From the NCBI RefSeq assembly GCF_040645195.1, contig NZ_JBEYXW010000024.1:1-64000 (forward strand): a stretch of DNA of 64,000 nucleotides, in the 5' to 3' direction. The notes below the pieces were generated by a model. The model was not told where the DNA came from. It made no database searches and saw nothing but the letters and a program-made list of their open reading frames with translations. The translations under genes were made by a program, and so were the position numbers. This DNA is from Prauserella_A sp040645195. Lineage in GTDB: Bacteria > Actinomycetota > Actinomycetes > Mycobacteriales > Pseudonocardiaceae. Shown one piece after another: positions 33,796 through 43,636 of the stretch. Within the stretch, counting starts at the first letter, position 1. Every line of letters starts with the position of its first letter.

Positions 33796-34590
33796 CTAGC
33801 GGCCACCGTCCGTAACCATTGCGGCGGCGTAGGCATCGGCGCTGCTGAAGACCCGCTGGGCGTAGTCGCCCGAGCGGTTGTACGTGAGTACCGCATCCCA
33901 CCAGCCCTGCGGCGTACCCAGGTCGCCGCCGTTGGCGCACAGGTACCGCGCGGCGGCGAGCGCGGCGTCATCGATGTTCTGCGGATCGGGCGGGGCACCG
34001 TCCCGGACGGCCCTGGCGCGCCACCGTTCCCAGGTACCTGGCAGGAACTGCATTGGGCCGACAGCGCGGTCCCACGTCGTGTCGCCGTCCAGCCGCCCGC
34101 CGTCGGTGTCACGGATCGCCCGGACCCCGGGTGAGCCGTCCAGAGGGACCCCGATGATCGGCCGCGTCGGTGTGCCGTCCGCCTCGATCCGGCCGCCACC
34201 GTGGGTACCGTGCTGGGATTCCACCCGGCCGATGCCGGCGAGGGTGCCCCAGGACAGCCGACAGTCCGGCTGCTCACCGCGTAGCCACATCTCCGCCCGG
34301 CCGTAGGCGGCGACCACGCGAGCGGGTATGTCGGTGGCCGCGGCGACCCGCTCGGACCACGCGTCCAGCTCCGCCTGATCGGACACGTTCGGCCGGTCGA
34401 TGGGCGCCGCGAGCGCGACACGCGGCACGGTGTCGTGCGAGCGGGGCCGCTGCTCCGGGATCTGCAGTGCGGACTGCCGGTCCTCGCCCTGCTTGTGGAC
34501 GCCGACGGTGAAGATCAGCGTCAACCCGGTTGCCATGATCAGGGCGGTGAGCAGGAGCCTGCCGACAAACGGTCGCGGCGCGTCGATCAC
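33796..34590 (-). CDS. Membrane-anchored lytic transglycosylase, second paralogue
   Basis: The 264-residue protein has an N-terminal membrane helix (RLLLTALIMATGLTLIFTV) and then the same catalytic domain as the gene at 27965, with IGRVESQHGTHGGGRIEADG (catalytic Glu), VGPMQFLPGTWERWRA and NIDDAALAAARYLCANGGDL. It lacks the Thr/Pro tail and stays anchored by its signal helix. It would act on peptidoglycan glycan strands at the membrane face. The gene lies 9 bp downstream of mazG on the same strand and may share its transcript. Confidence 0.85.
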   Translation of the reverse strand: MIDAPRPFVGRLLLTALIMATGLTLIFTVGVHKQGEDRQSALQIPEQRPRSHDTVPRVALAAPIDRPNVSDQAELDAWSERVAAATDIPARVVAAYGRAEMWLRGEQPDCRLSWGTLAGIGRVESQHGTHGGGRIEADGTPTRPIIGVPLDGSPGVRAIRDTDGGRLDGDTTWDRAVGPMQFLPGTWERWRARAVRDGAPPDPQNIDDAALAAARYLCANGGDLGTPQGWWDAVLTYNRSGDYAQRVFSSADAYAAAMVTDGGR

Positions 34591-34599
34591 CCGACCAGG

Positions 34600-35565
34600 T
34601 TACGTGGATTGAACCGGCCAGAACCGGCGCCACCCGTCGGCGTCGAGCGTGACGGGGTCGATTCCCGCGTCCCTTGCGGCGCGTTCAGCAGCACGGACGT
34701 GCTCGGCGAAGTCCTTCGCGACCGCCCGCAGCACGCCCTCGGGGTCGACGCCGGCCCGGCGCGCGCCCGCCGCGATGCGGAACAGCCGCGAGCCCTCGTC
34801 GCCGCCGGCGGGAAAGAGGTCGAAGGGCACACCCGCGCGCCCGGTACGGTGCCCGAGCTTCCCGGCCAGCGCGATGGCGGGCTGGCCGAACGCCACGCCG
34901 TCGACAAGGGACTCCCTGCGCTTCTCCGCCTGTTTGAGCTCTTCCCAGCGCGCCTGCTGGTGCTCGGCGGTGTGCACGGCACGTCCACCTGCGAACACGT
35001 GCGGATGCCTGCCCACCAGCTTGGTGACGAGATCGTCGGCGACCTCGTCGATGTCGAAGGCGTCGGTCTGGTGCTCGGCCGCCACCCGCGCGTGGAAGAG
35101 GACCTGCAGCAGCACGTCCCCGAGCTCCTCGCGCAATGCCGCCCGGTCGCCGTCCTCGATCGCCTCCAGCAGTTCGTAGGTCTCCTCGATGAGGTACTGA
35201 CGCAGCGACTCATGGCTCTGTGCCGCATCCCATGGGCAGCCCCCTGGCGACCGCAGCCTGTCCATCACCTCGGCGGCCCGCACGAGCGGCGGCACCGGGG
35301 CTTCGATCACCGTCGCGCCCGCACCGAGCAACGCGGCGGCACCGGGGTCGGCGGTACTCGCGGCGACGAGTACGACGCCGCGCTGCCCGGCGAGCTCGGC
35401 GGGGTCCGGAGCAGGCTTCGCGGCGAGCGCGACGCGGGTCGCCTCCGGTAGGCCCGGCGCCGCGAACACGTGCTCGGCACCCCGCAGCGCAGTCAGCGCC
35501 GCAGCGGGAAGCACCGCCGGCAGCACCGGGGACACGAGCACCACCGTCGAGGCGAGCGAGGTCAT
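34600..35565 (-). CDS. mazG: MazG nucleoside triphosphate pyrophosphohydrolase
   Basis: The 321-residue protein has an N-terminal Ala/Val-rich half and the MazG catalytic core: RLRSPGGCPWDAAQSHESLR, EETYELLEAIEDGD and REELGDVLLQVLFHA, with the metal-binding Glu and Asp residues. It hydrolyses noncanonical or excess NTPs to NMP and pyrophosphate. ATG 35565 overlaps the stop of the SurA-like gene by ATGA, so the two are coupled. It is the long actinobacterial form. The lytic transglycosylase gene follows by 9 bp. Confidence 0.92.
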   Translation of the reverse strand: MTSLASTVVLVSPVLPAVLPAAALTALRGAEHVFAAPGLPEATRVALAAKPAPDPAELAGQRGVVLVAASTADPGAAALLGAGATVIEAPVPPLVRAAEVMDRLRSPGGCPWDAAQSHESLRQYLIEETYELLEAIEDGDRAALREELGDVLLQVLFHARVAAEHQTDAFDIDEVADDLVTKLVGRHPHVFAGGRAVHTAEHQQARWEELKQAEKRRESLVDGVAFGQPAIALAGKLGHRTGRAGVPFDLFPAGGDEGSRLFRIAAGARRAGVDPEGVLRAVAKDFAEHVRAAERAARDAGIDPVTLDADGWRRFWPVQST

Positions 35566-36518
35566 GGCTGAACGGTACGGGAGTCCAGCTGGTAGCCCGT
35601 CAGCTCCTCCTGGCTGGCAGCCGGGGACAGCGCGGTCGCGTCCCACACGCCGTAGCGCGGGTTGACACGAACGCCGAGCTCGTCGGCGATCGGCTGCAGC
35701 AGGCGCATTCCCGCGTAGTAGAGGTACTGCGGGCTCACCTGGCTCGCCGCGGAGGCCGCATCGCCGGTCGCGGGGCTCACGGTACGGTCACGCACGATCG
35801 CGACCAGCCACTCCGCCTGTTCCTGGCTGGGCTGGATGACCAGCACGCTGCCCTCGGCTGCGCCGAAAACGGCGCTCGCCGCGATCTCCGGCTGGTTCTG
35901 CAACGTCTGCGCGAGCGAGAGGGTGGTGTCGATCAGCTGGTGGCCGCCGCTCTCGACGAGCTGCTCCACGTTGGCCGGGTCGGCCGCGATCTTCCTGCCC
36001 AGCTCGAGCGCCTGCTCCTTCGCGGTCGCGCCGGGTGACTCGGTGACGATCGTCGTGCCCACGATCCGCACGGACAGACGGTCGAGGTAGCGCTGCGCCA
36101 GCTGCTGCACCAGGCTCTGATCGCTCGCGATGTCGCGGACCCGGCTCGGCTCGACACCCACGCGGCGCGCGACCGTCTCGGCTCCCCCGCTCCTTTCGAT
36201 CAGCTCGTCGACCTCGGCCGGGTCGGCGCGCAGGCCCTCCCGTTCGGCGGCGACGGTGGTGAGCTGGTGGATGATCCGGTTGCGCACGACCTCGCGCGAC
36301 TGCAGGTCGAACTTGCGCTGCTCCTGGGCCTGCGCGGCCTCGGGCACGTTGTCGAGCAGCCACTGGATCTCCGACTGCACGTCGTCCAGTGGGATCGAGT
36401 GATCCCCCACGATCGCGGCGGAGCTGACCTGGCTCGGCCCCGATCCACAACCGGCCAGGACCAGACCGGCGATCAGGGCGCTGAGCAAGGTGACGGGGCG
36501 GCGGATGATCCGGATCAC
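35562..36518 (-). CDS. SurA-N-type foldase-like lipoprotein
   Basis: The 318-residue lipoprotein has a signal ending in lipobox GLVLAGCG. A SurA N-terminal-like chaperone region follows (LLDNVPEAAQAQEQRKFDLQ, REGLRADPAEVDELIERSG), then a long helical C-terminal part. No PPIase domain is evident. Proteins of this shape are periplasmic-type holdases acting at the outer membrane face. GTG 36518 was chosen as the start of the signal. The pair with mazG, joined by ATGA, is common in actinobacteria although the two functions differ. Confidence 0.8.
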   Translation of the reverse strand: MIRIIRRPVTLLSALIAGLVLAGCGSGPSQVSSAAIVGDHSIPLDDVQSEIQWLLDNVPEAAQAQEQRKFDLQSREVVRNRIIHQLTTVAAEREGLRADPAEVDELIERSGGAETVARRVGVEPSRVRDIASDQSLVQQLAQRYLDRLSVRIVGTTIVTESPGATAKEQALELGRKIAADPANVEQLVESGGHQLIDTTLSLAQTLQNQPEIAASAVFGAAEGSVLVIQPSQEQAEWLVAIVRDRTVSPATGDAASAASQVSPQYLYYAGMRLLQPIADELGVRVNPRYGVWDATALSPAASQEELTGYQLDSRTVQP

Positions 36519-36663
36519 AGTGCGTACCCTCTCACATCCGATCCGGGTTGTGGGGCCGCCCCAGTGTCCGGTCCAGCTTGTAGCGCAACGTGGCTCGCCA
36601 CTCGGCCTTGTCCACCTTCTGGGGCACAATGCGATCGCAGCGCAACTGGGGAAGGGGCGCACC

Positions 36664-36903
36664 ATGGCGGACAAGCGGGCACGCGTAGTGGATGGTGCCC
36701 AGACGGTGATCGCGATCGCCGGCGTGATGTTCGGGCTCGTGCCATTGGTGCGGTGGTTCTTCAGCGACGAGCACGGCGGACTGTTCCGCTGGGTGTTCGG
36801 CACACCGACCGGAGCCATGGGGTACGTGGCTCCGCTACTCGTGATCGGCGCCGTCGTCGCCGTCGTCCTCGCGCTCGAACCCCTCAAGCGCAGCCGGGCC
36901 TAG
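36664..36903 (+). CDS. Small two-helix membrane protein
   Basis: The 79-residue protein has two hydrophobic segments (VIAIAGVMFGLVPLV and GYVAPLLVIGAVVAVVLAL) with a short loop and basic ends, so it probably sits in the membrane as a hairpin. ATG 36664 follows GGGGAAGGGG. The function is unknown. It is divergent from the SurA-like gene and ends one base before the mfd stop, so the two genes converge with no space for a terminator. Confidence 0.75.
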   Translation: MADKRARVVDGAQTVIAIAGVMFGLVPLVRWFFSDEHGGLFRWVFGTPTGAMGYVAPLLVIGAVVAVVLALEPLKRSRA

Positions 36904-36904
36904 C

Positions 36905-39900
36905 TCAGACGGCAGCGGGCTGCCTGGTGAGCGAGGTCAACAGGGTCCGGCACCAGTCGAGTAGTGCCTCGTCGCGCAGCGGCGGCGCACCGATCCGGCC
37001 ACCGGCCGCCCCCTCTGTCGGTTTCGGCACCGACACCGTGTGCGTGACGGCCTTGTACACGGCCTTCGGGTACAGGCGCTTGAGCCGCACCAGCTGCGAG
37101 TCCGCCAGCAACAGTGGTGTGAACCGGATCGTGCTGCCCTGCGTCGTCACCTCCGTGACCCCGGCATCACGGCACGACTGCCGGAACGCCGCCACCGCGA
37201 GCAGCCTGCGGACCGGCTCCGGCGGCTGGCCGTACCGGTCGATGAGCTCCTCGTACACCGCGGTCAGTCCCGCCCCGTCCGGCGCCGCCGCGATCTTGCG
37301 GTACGCCTCCAGCCGCAGCCGCTCCCCCGGCACGTAGTCGTGCGGGATGTGCGCGTCGATCGGCAGGTCCACCCGCACCTCCGCGGGCGCTTCCTCCTCC
37401 TCGGCCGGCGCCGCGCCCGCGTGCTTGCGGAACACGTCCACCGCCTCGCCGACCAGCCGCACGTAGAGGTCGAAACCGACGCCCGCGATATGCCCGGACT
37501 GCTCGGCGCCGAGGATGTTGCCTGCGCCGCGGATCTCCAGGTCCTTCATCGCGACCGCCATCCCGGCGCCCAGCTCGGTGTTCTGCGCGATCGTGGCGAG
37601 CCGGTCGTGTGCCGTCTCGGTGAGCGGCGACTCCGGCGGGTACAGGAAGTAGGCGTACCCACGCTCGCGGCCACGCCCGACCCGACCGCGCAGCTGGTGC
37701 AGCTGGGCCAGCCCGAGCAGGTCACCGCGCTCGACGATCAGCGTGTTGGCGTTGGAGATGTCCAGCCCGGTCTCGACGATGGTGGTGGAGACCAGTACGT
37801 CGAACTCACGCTCCCAGAAGCCCTGGATGATCTGCTCCAGCCGGTGCTCGTTCATCTGCCCGTGCGCGGTCACCACGCGTGCCTCGGGCACCAGTTCGCG
37901 CAGCCGCCGCGCTGCCTTCTCGATCGAGGAGACACGGTTGTGCACGAAGAAGACCTGGCCGTCGCGCAGCAGCTCCCTGCGGACCGCCGCGCCCACCTGC
38001 TTGTCGTCGTAGGCGCCGACGTAGGTCAGGATCGGGTGCCGGTCCTCCGGTGGCGTGAGGATCGTCGACATCTCCCGGATCCCGGCCATGCTCATCTCCA
38101 GCGTGCGCGGGATCGGGGTCGCCGACATCGTGAGCACGTCGACGTGTGTGCGCAGCGCCTTGATGTGTTCCTTGTGCTCGACGCCGAACCGCTGCTCCTC
38201 GTCGACGATCACCAGGCCGAGATCCTTGTACCGGATACCTGTCTGCAGTAGACGGTGCGTGCCGATGACGATGTCGATCTCACCGGCGGCGAGTCTCGCG
38301 ATCGTCTTCTCCGACTCGTGCGGCTCGGTGAACCGGGACAAGCCCTTGATCGTCACCGGGAAAGAACGCATCCGCTCGCTGAACGTGTTGAGGTGCTGCT
38401 GCGCGAGCAGCGTCGTCGGCACGAGCACCACGACCTGCTTGCCGTCCTGCACCGCCTTGAAGGCGGCCCGCACGGCGATCTCGGTCTTGCCGTACCCGAC
38501 ATCGCCGCAGATGACGCGGTCCATCGGCACCCCGCGCTCCATGTCGACCTTGACCTCGTCGATCGCGGCCAGCTGGTCGGTGGTCTCCACGAACGGGAAC
38601 GCGTCCTCCAGTTCCCGCTGCCACGGGGTGTCCGTCCCGAACGCGTGCCCCGGCGCGGCCTGCCTCGCGGCGTAGAGCTGGACGAGCTCCGCGGCGATCT
38701 CCTTGACCGCCTTGCGTGCCTTGGCCTTGGTGTTCTTCCAGTCGGAACCGCCGAGCTTGTTCAGCGTCGGCAGCTCGCCGCCGACGTAACGGGAGACCTC
38801 GTCGAGCTGGTCCGTCGGCACGTACAACCGGTCACCGGGGTGGCCACGCTTGGACGAGGCGTACTCCAGCACCAGGTACTCGCGAGTGGCCCCACCGACC
38901 GTGCGCTGCACCATCTCGACGAAACGGCCGATGCCGTGCTGGTCGTGCACGACATAGTCACCGGCCTTGAGAGCGATCGGATCGACGGCGTTGCGCCGCC
39001 GCGACGGCATCTTGGTGTTCAGATCACGCGCGGAACGCCCCGTCGTCGCGCCACGCCCGGTGAGGTCGGCCTCGCTGAGCACGACGAGCGCGCGCTCGGG
39101 CGCGACGAAACCCTCGCTGAGCCCGCCGCAGGTCACCGTGACCACGCCGGGTCGCGGCGGCTCGGTGAGGCCGTCGGCCAGCGTCGCGGGCACGTCGGCC
39201 GCGGACAACTGCTCGACCGCGCGCTTGGCCGTGCCTGCACCGGCGACGACCACGACGGCGGCACCGCCGGCCGCGGTGTGGGCACGCAGGTCCGTGCTCG
39301 CGCGCTCCAGCTCGCCACGGTAGGACGGCGCCGCCTCGATGCCGACGTGGTAGACGTCGTCCTCTGCGGTCAGCTGCGACAACGTCCACCACGCGCGGTC
39401 GGTCTCGCCGGCATGCGAGCGGATCTCGGCAAGAGCGCGATAGGCCGACGCACCGAGATCGATCGGCGCCTGCCCTCCACCAGCGGCACTCATCCACGAC
39501 GCTTCGAGGAACTCCTGCCCGGTGCGCACCAGGTCGGCAGCGCGGGCGCGGATCTTCTCCGGATCGGTGAGCACGACATGGGTGCCATCGGGCATCGCGT
39601 CGGTGAGCAGCTGCAGATCGCCCTCGCAGAGGACCGGGATCAGCGCCTCCATGCCCTCACACGGGATGCCGTCGGCCAGCTTGGTGAGCATCTCCGCCAG
39701 GTGCGCGTCGGCGGCGTGCACCTCGGCGAGCTTCGCGGCACGGGCCTTGACGTCCCCGGTGAGCAGCAACTCCCGGCACGGCGCCGCACTCACCTCGGTG
39801 ATCTCCCCTGGCAGGGAACGCTGGTCCGACACCGAGAACGCACGGATCTCACTGACCTCGTCGCCCCAGAACTCGATGCGGCGGGGGTGCTCGGCGGTGG

Positions 39901-40474
39901 GTCCGAAGAGGTCGAGGATGCCGCCGCGGACGGCGAACTCGCCGCGCTTCTCCACCATGTCGACGCGCGTGTAGGCGAGCTCGACGAGCCGGTCGAGCAC
40001 ACCCTCGAACTCGCTCTCCTGCCCGACCTTCAGCTCGATGGGCGAGAGCGTGCCGAGGCCCGGCGCCATCGGCTGGATGAGGCTGCGCACAGTGGCCACC
40101 ACGACGCGCAGGCCCCCGTGCCCCGGCTGCGCGAGCCGGTGCAGCACCTCGAGGCGCTTGCCGACCGTGTCCGCCCGCGGGGAGAGCCGCTCGTGCGGCA
40201 GCGTCTCCCACGACGGGAAGTCGGTGACGACGTCCGGGCCGAGGAGGCTGCTCAGCGCCACGGTCAGCTCTTCGGTCTCCCGGCCCGTGGCGGTCACGGC
40301 CAGCACGGGACGTCCCGCGCCCTGCTCGGCGGCGAGCGCCGCGATCACCAGTTGGCGGGTCGCCGGGGCACCGTTCAGATCGAGCAGCGGTGCCCCCGCA
40401 CGGTCGACGACCCCGCGAAGCGCGGGGTCGGGCAGTACCGCGGGCAGCAGTCCGGACAACAACGCTTCAGCCAC
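36905..40474 (-). CDS. mfd: Transcription-repair coupling factor
   Basis: The 1,189-residue helicase has UvrB-homology and RNA-polymerase interaction regions (residues about 1-600), then the RecG-like translocase with Walker A GDVGYGKTE, DEEQRFGV and helicase motif VI-like QLRGRVGRGRERGYAY. A C-terminal regulatory domain ends it. It removes RNA polymerase stalled at lesions and recruits UvrA. GTG 40474 follows GAGGGG. Length matches the family. The gene is monocistronic here, with mazG and the SurA-like gene beyond a divergent small gene. Confidence 0.97.
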   Translation of the reverse strand: MAEALLSGLLPAVLPDPALRGVVDRAGAPLLDLNGAPATRQLVIAALAAEQGAGRPVLAVTATGRETEELTVALSSLLGPDVVTDFPSWETLPHERLSPRADTVGKRLEVLHRLAQPGHGGLRVVVATVRSLIQPMAPGLGTLSPIELKVGQESEFEGVLDRLVELAYTRVDMVEKRGEFAVRGGILDLFGPTAEHPRRIEFWGDEVSEIRAFSVSDQRSLPGEITEVSAAPCRELLLTGDVKARAAKLAEVHAADAHLAEMLTKLADGIPCEGMEALIPVLCEGDLQLLTDAMPDGTHVVLTDPEKIRARAADLVRTGQEFLEASWMSAAGGGQAPIDLGASAYRALAEIRSHAGETDRAWWTLSQLTAEDDVYHVGIEAAPSYRGELERASTDLRAHTAAGGAAVVVVAGAGTAKRAVEQLSAADVPATLADGLTEPPRPGVVTVTCGGLSEGFVAPERALVVLSEADLTGRGATTGRSARDLNTKMPSRRRNAVDPIALKAGDYVVHDQHGIGRFVEMVQRTVGGATREYLVLEYASSKRGHPGDRLYVPTDQLDEVSRYVGGELPTLNKLGGSDWKNTKAKARKAVKEIAAELVQLYAARQAAPGHAFGTDTPWQRELEDAFPFVETTDQLAAIDEVKVDMERGVPMDRVICGDVGYGKTEIAVRAAFKAVQDGKQVVVLVPTTLLAQQHLNTFSERMRSFPVTIKGLSRFTEPHESEKTIARLAAGEIDIVIGTHRLLQTGIRYKDLGLVIVDEEQRFGVEHKEHIKALRTHVDVLTMSATPIPRTLEMSMAGIREMSTILTPPEDRHPILTYVGAYDDKQVGAAVRRELLRDGQVFFVHNRVSSIEKAARRLRELVPEARVVTAHGQMNEHRLEQIIQGFWEREFDVLVSTTIVETGLDISNANTLIVERGDLLGLAQLHQLRGRVGRGRERGYAYFLYPPESPLTETAHDRLATIAQNTELGAGMAVAMKDLEIRGAGNILGAEQSGHIAGVGFDLYVRLVGEAVDVFRKHAGAAPAEEEEAPAEVRVDLPIDAHIPHDYVPGERLRLEAYRKIAAAPDGAGLTAVYEELIDRYGQPPEPVRRLLAVAAFRQSCRDAGVTEVTTQGSTIRFTPLLLADSQLVRLKRLYPKAVYKAVTHTVSVPKPTEGAAGGRIGAPPLRDEALLDWCRTLLTSLTRQPAAV

Positions 40475-40591
40475 GAGTTCCCCTCACATGAGGACAGACC
40501 CCTGCCTGGGACGAGACGGTGCAGGGGCGCTCGTCGTCCAGGGTACGCAGCGGCGGCCGCAAACGGCGACACAACCCGGGAAGGGCAGACT

Positions 40592-41797
40592 ATGCCAATG
40601 CGCGTGCGCAAGCTCACCATTGCCGCTCTTGTCCTGCTCGCCGGTGTCGCAGGCGCCTGTACCAGTGGTGCGGCGGTACCGGACGGCAGGACTACCCCGA
40701 CCACGGGCGCGCCTACGACGGGAGCGGCGCTGCGCATCGACGAGGTCGCCCACGGCCTCGAACATGGCTGGGATCTGGGTTTCCTGCCCGACGGCCGGAT
40801 ACTGCTGACCGAACGTCCAGGGCGGTTCAAGATCATCGATGGCGGCACCGTCACCGCCGTGCGAGCCGACACCTCCGACGTGTACGTGCGTGGCGAGGGC
40901 GGGCTGATGGGGCTGGTGCTGCATCCGGACTTCGCGCAGTCCCGGGAGTTCACGACCTGCCAGACGCACCAGGAGAACGGCCAGGCCGTGGATGTCCGGC
41001 TGGTCACCTGGCGGCTCGCGGATGACGATTCCAGCGCCACCAAGGTGCGGGATCTGCTCACCGGCCTGCCGATCAACCCCAGCGGGCGGCATTCCGGGTG
41101 CAGGCCGACGATCGCCGCGGACGGCGCGTTGCTCGTGGGAACGGGCGACACCGCTGGCGATCCGCACATCCCGCAGGACCGGCGCAGCCTCGGCGGCAAG
41201 GTGCTGCGGATCGACCTGGCGACCGGCGAGGGTCTGCCGGACAACCCGTTCGCCTCATCGCCGGACCCCAACGAGCGGCGCGTCTACACCTACGGACACC
41301 GCAACGTGCAGGGCGTCGCCGTGCGGCCGGGGTCAGGGCAGGTGTTCACGACCGAGCACGGGCCCGTCGGTTTCGACGAGATGAACCGGATCGAGCCGGG
41401 CGCCAACTACGGCTGGGACCCCTCGCAGGGTGGCACGGTGAACTTCTACGACGAGAACGTCCCGATGACCGATCTCCAACGGTTCCCGAACGCAATGAGT
41501 CCACTGTGGACTTCCGGTCAGACGTCGACCGAAGCGCCGTCCGGTGCCGCCTTCCTGTCGGGGCGGCAGTGGGGCAGTCTCGACGGCAGGCTCGCCGTGG
41601 TGGCCCTGCGCGGGCAGAAGATGCTGCTGTTCGCGCTCAACGAGGCGGGAACCGACGTGACGGAACTGTCGTTGCCGACCCAGCTCAACAACGCCTACGG
41701 CAGGCTGCGCGGCGTCCGCACCGGGCCGGACGGCGCACTGTACGTCACCACCTCCAACGGCACCAACGACAAACTCCTCCGCATCACGCCCGTCTAA
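40592..41797 (+). CDS. PQQ-dependent sugar dehydrogenase-like lipoprotein
   Basis: The 401-residue lipoprotein has a signal ending AGVAGAC (lipobox). A six-bladed beta-propeller follows, with LEHGWDLGFLPDGRILLTER, GGLMGLVLHPDF, SGRHSGCRPTIAADG and VYTYGHRNVQGVAV, the last typical of soluble glucose/sorbosone dehydrogenase folds. PQQ-binding His and Arg positions look present, but the actual substrate is unknown and PQQ genes are absent here. ATG 40592 or 40598 begins it. It runs divergently from mfd and converges on the TetR gene. Confidence 0.85.
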   Translation: MPMRVRKLTIAALVLLAGVAGACTSGAAVPDGRTTPTTGAPTTGAALRIDEVAHGLEHGWDLGFLPDGRILLTERPGRFKIIDGGTVTAVRADTSDVYVRGEGGLMGLVLHPDFAQSREFTTCQTHQENGQAVDVRLVTWRLADDDSSATKVRDLLTGLPINPSGRHSGCRPTIAADGALLVGTGDTAGDPHIPQDRRSLGGKVLRIDLATGEGLPDNPFASSPDPNERRVYTYGHRNVQGVAVRPGSGQVFTTEHGPVGFDEMNRIEPGANYGWDPSQGGTVNFYDENVPMTDLQRFPNAMSPLWTSGQTSTEAPSGAAFLSGRQWGSLDGRLAVVALRGQKMLLFALNEAGTDVTELSLPTQLNNAYGRLRGVRTGPDGALYVTTSNGTNDKLLRITPV

Positions 41798-41810
41798 CCA
41801 CGGCGGAGCC

Positions 41811-42485
41811 TCAGTGGTCGGTGAGGCGGAGTTTGGGTTTGTGTTCCAAATGGGACAAACCGTTCCAGGCGAGGTTGACCAGATGGGCAGCTACCTCGTC
41901 GCGTTTGGGTTTGCGTGCGTCGAGCCACCACTGCCCCGTCAGTGCCACCATGCCGACGAGGGCCTGCGCGTAGAGCGCCGCGAGCTTGTCGTCATAACCG
42001 CGCGCGGAGAACTCCTGGCCGAGGATGTGCTCGACCTGGCTGGCGATGTCGTTGAGGAGCGTGGAGAAAGTACCGGTCGAGCTGGCGACCGGTGAGTCCC
42101 GGACGAGGATGCGGAAGCCGTCCTGGGACTCCTCGACGTAGCTGAGCAGCGCCACGGCCGCCTGCTCGAGCATCGCGCGTGGATGCCCACCGTGCAAAGT
42201 GGACACCATCCGGTCGAGCAGCAGCTGCGTCTCGCGGTCCACGACGACGGCGTAGATGCCTTCCTTACCGCCGAAGTGCTCGTAGACCACCGGTTTGGAG
42301 ACATTCGCACGGTGCGCGATCTCCTCGACGGAGGTGCCATCGAAGCCCTTTTGCGCGAAGAGCTCGCGTGCGACGTTGAGCAACTGCTGCCGACGCTCGG
42401 TTCCCGTCATCCGCACCCTCACCACCGGGGCACTCGGCCGCGCCCCGGTGGCTGCGTCCCGCTTCGCTCGCCGTCTAGCCGCCAC
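41811..42485 (-). CDS. TetR-family transcriptional regulator
   Basis: The protein of up to 224 residues has a basic extension (RRRAKRDAATGARPSAP) before the TetR HTH: LLNVARELFAQKGFDGTSVE and IAHRANVSKPVVYEHFGGKE. The helical C-terminal domain is of the ligand-binding type (LSHLEHKPKLRL at the end). The start may be GTG 42485 or ATG 42410; the latter has GAGGG upstream and would lack the basic extension. It lies directly downstream of an acyl-CoA desaturase gene with a palindromic candidate operator, so fatty-acid desaturation control is the natural guess. Confidence 0.85.
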   Translation of the reverse strand: MAARRRAKRDAATGARPSAPVVRVRMTGTERRQQLLNVARELFAQKGFDGTSVEEIAHRANVSKPVVYEHFGGKEGIYAVVVDRETQLLLDRMVSTLHGGHPRAMLEQAAVALLSYVEESQDGFRILVRDSPVASSTGTFSTLLNDIASQVEHILGQEFSARGYDDKLAALYAQALVGMVALTGQWWLDARKPKRDEVAAHLVNLAWNGLSHLEHKPKLRLTDH

Positions 42486-42517
42486 CTGGGCAGACTACCG
42501 GCAGGGCCAGAACGGGC

Positions 42518-43474
42518 TTACTTTCCCGCAGCGGACAGCTTGGCCAGCCGGGTCGGCGTCGGCCAGCGCACGCTGTAGGCCCAGCCCAGCTTCTCGAACA
42601 ACCAGATGACCCGCGCCGAGATGTCGATCTGGCCGCGCTGGACACCGTGCCGGGCCGAGGTCGGGTCGGCGTGGTGCAGGTTGTGCCAGGACTCACCGAA
42701 CGACAGGATCGCCAGCGGCCAGAAGTTGGCGGAACGGTCCCGCGCGGTGAACGGCCGCTCGCCGATCATGTGGCAGATCGAGTTGACCGACCAGGTCACG
42801 TGGTGCAGCACGCACACGCGGACCAGCCCCGCCCAGAAGAAGGCGGTCACCGCGCCCCACAGCGACCACGTGAGCAGTCCGCCGAGCAGCGCGGGCAGCG
42901 TGAGCGAGAGCAGGGTCCACAGCCAGAACAGCTCGTCGACCTTCTTGATCGCCTTGTCCCTGACCAGGTCGGGCGCGAACCGGTGGATGTTGGTCTTGTC
43001 CCGTTCGAAGAGCCAGCCCATGTGCGCGTGCCAGAAGCCCTTGGAGATGGCCAGCGGCGAGGTGCCGAACAGCCACGGCGAGTGCGGGTCGCCCTCACGG
43101 TCGGAGAACGCGTGATGTCTGCGATGGTCGGCGACCCAGGTGATCACCGGCCCCTGCACGGCGAGACTGCCTGCGATCGCCATTGCGACGCGAAGCCACG
43201 GCTTGGCCTTGAACGAGCCGTGGGTGAAGTACCGGTGGTAGGACACCGTCACACCGAGACCGGAGATCGCGTAGAAGGCCACGAACAACGCCACGTCGAC
43301 CCAGGTCAGTCCCCACCCCCAGGCGAAGGGGACGGCGGCGATCAGCGCGGCCAGCGGAGCGATCACGCCGAAGTACACCGAGAACTGGACGCCGCGCGTG
43401 CGCGTTCCTTCGAGGATCGGCTTGGGGCCATTATTGGCTGGTGCGGGGGGACCTTCGTCCAGGGTTGCCGTCAT
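42518..43474 (-). CDS. Acyl-CoA/acyl-lipid delta-9 desaturase
   Basis: The 318-residue integral membrane enzyme has the three His boxes HRYFTH, HRRHH and HNLHH, and about four hydrophobic helices (ALFVAFYAISGLGVTVSYH, VITWVADHRRHHAFSDREGD). It introduces a double bond in acyl chains with di-iron and electrons from a reductase, keeping membranes fluid. ATG 43474 is preferred over a GTG three codons upstream. The perfect palindrome at 43529 and the adjacent TetR gene (33 bp away) suggest local repression. Confidence 0.9.
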   Translation of the reverse strand: MTATLDEGPPAPANNGPKPILEGTRTRGVQFSVYFGVIAPLAALIAAVPFAWGWGLTWVDVALFVAFYAISGLGVTVSYHRYFTHGSFKAKPWLRVAMAIAGSLAVQGPVITWVADHRRHHAFSDREGDPHSPWLFGTSPLAISKGFWHAHMGWLFERDKTNIHRFAPDLVRDKAIKKVDELFWLWTLLSLTLPALLGGLLTWSLWGAVTAFFWAGLVRVCVLHHVTWSVNSICHMIGERPFTARDRSANFWPLAILSFGESWHNLHHADPTSARHGVQRGQIDISARVIWLFEKLGWAYSVRWPTPTRLAKLSAAGK

Positions 43475-43528
43475 GCGCGTCACTTCTTTCCACGAACGGA
43501 CCTAGCAAGGGTCACCTTACCTACGTTG

Positions 43529-43541
43529 CCGTAAGTTACGG
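43529..43541. promoter_or_regulatory. Palindrome upstream of the desaturase gene
   Basis: CCGTAAGTTACGG is a perfect 13-bp inverted repeat about 55 bp upstream of the desaturase start. Flanking TACGTTG and GTAC extend the symmetry weakly. It is the only clear operator-like element in the region and is a good candidate for the TetR protein encoded downstream. Confidence 0.6.
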
Positions 43542-43636
43542 TACAGGAGGTTGCGAGCCCCGGCGAGGGCCGAACGAGCAGTCCCGGCCCCTTCGGAAGC
43601 GCCCGGTTTGCCACTGGCTATCCTGACCAGGCGCGA

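Noticed and set aside
38255..40500. Long plus-strand open frame opposite mfd
   Set aside because: It is an antisense extension of the sugar dehydrogenase frame with no motif, while mfd is unmistakable on the other strand.
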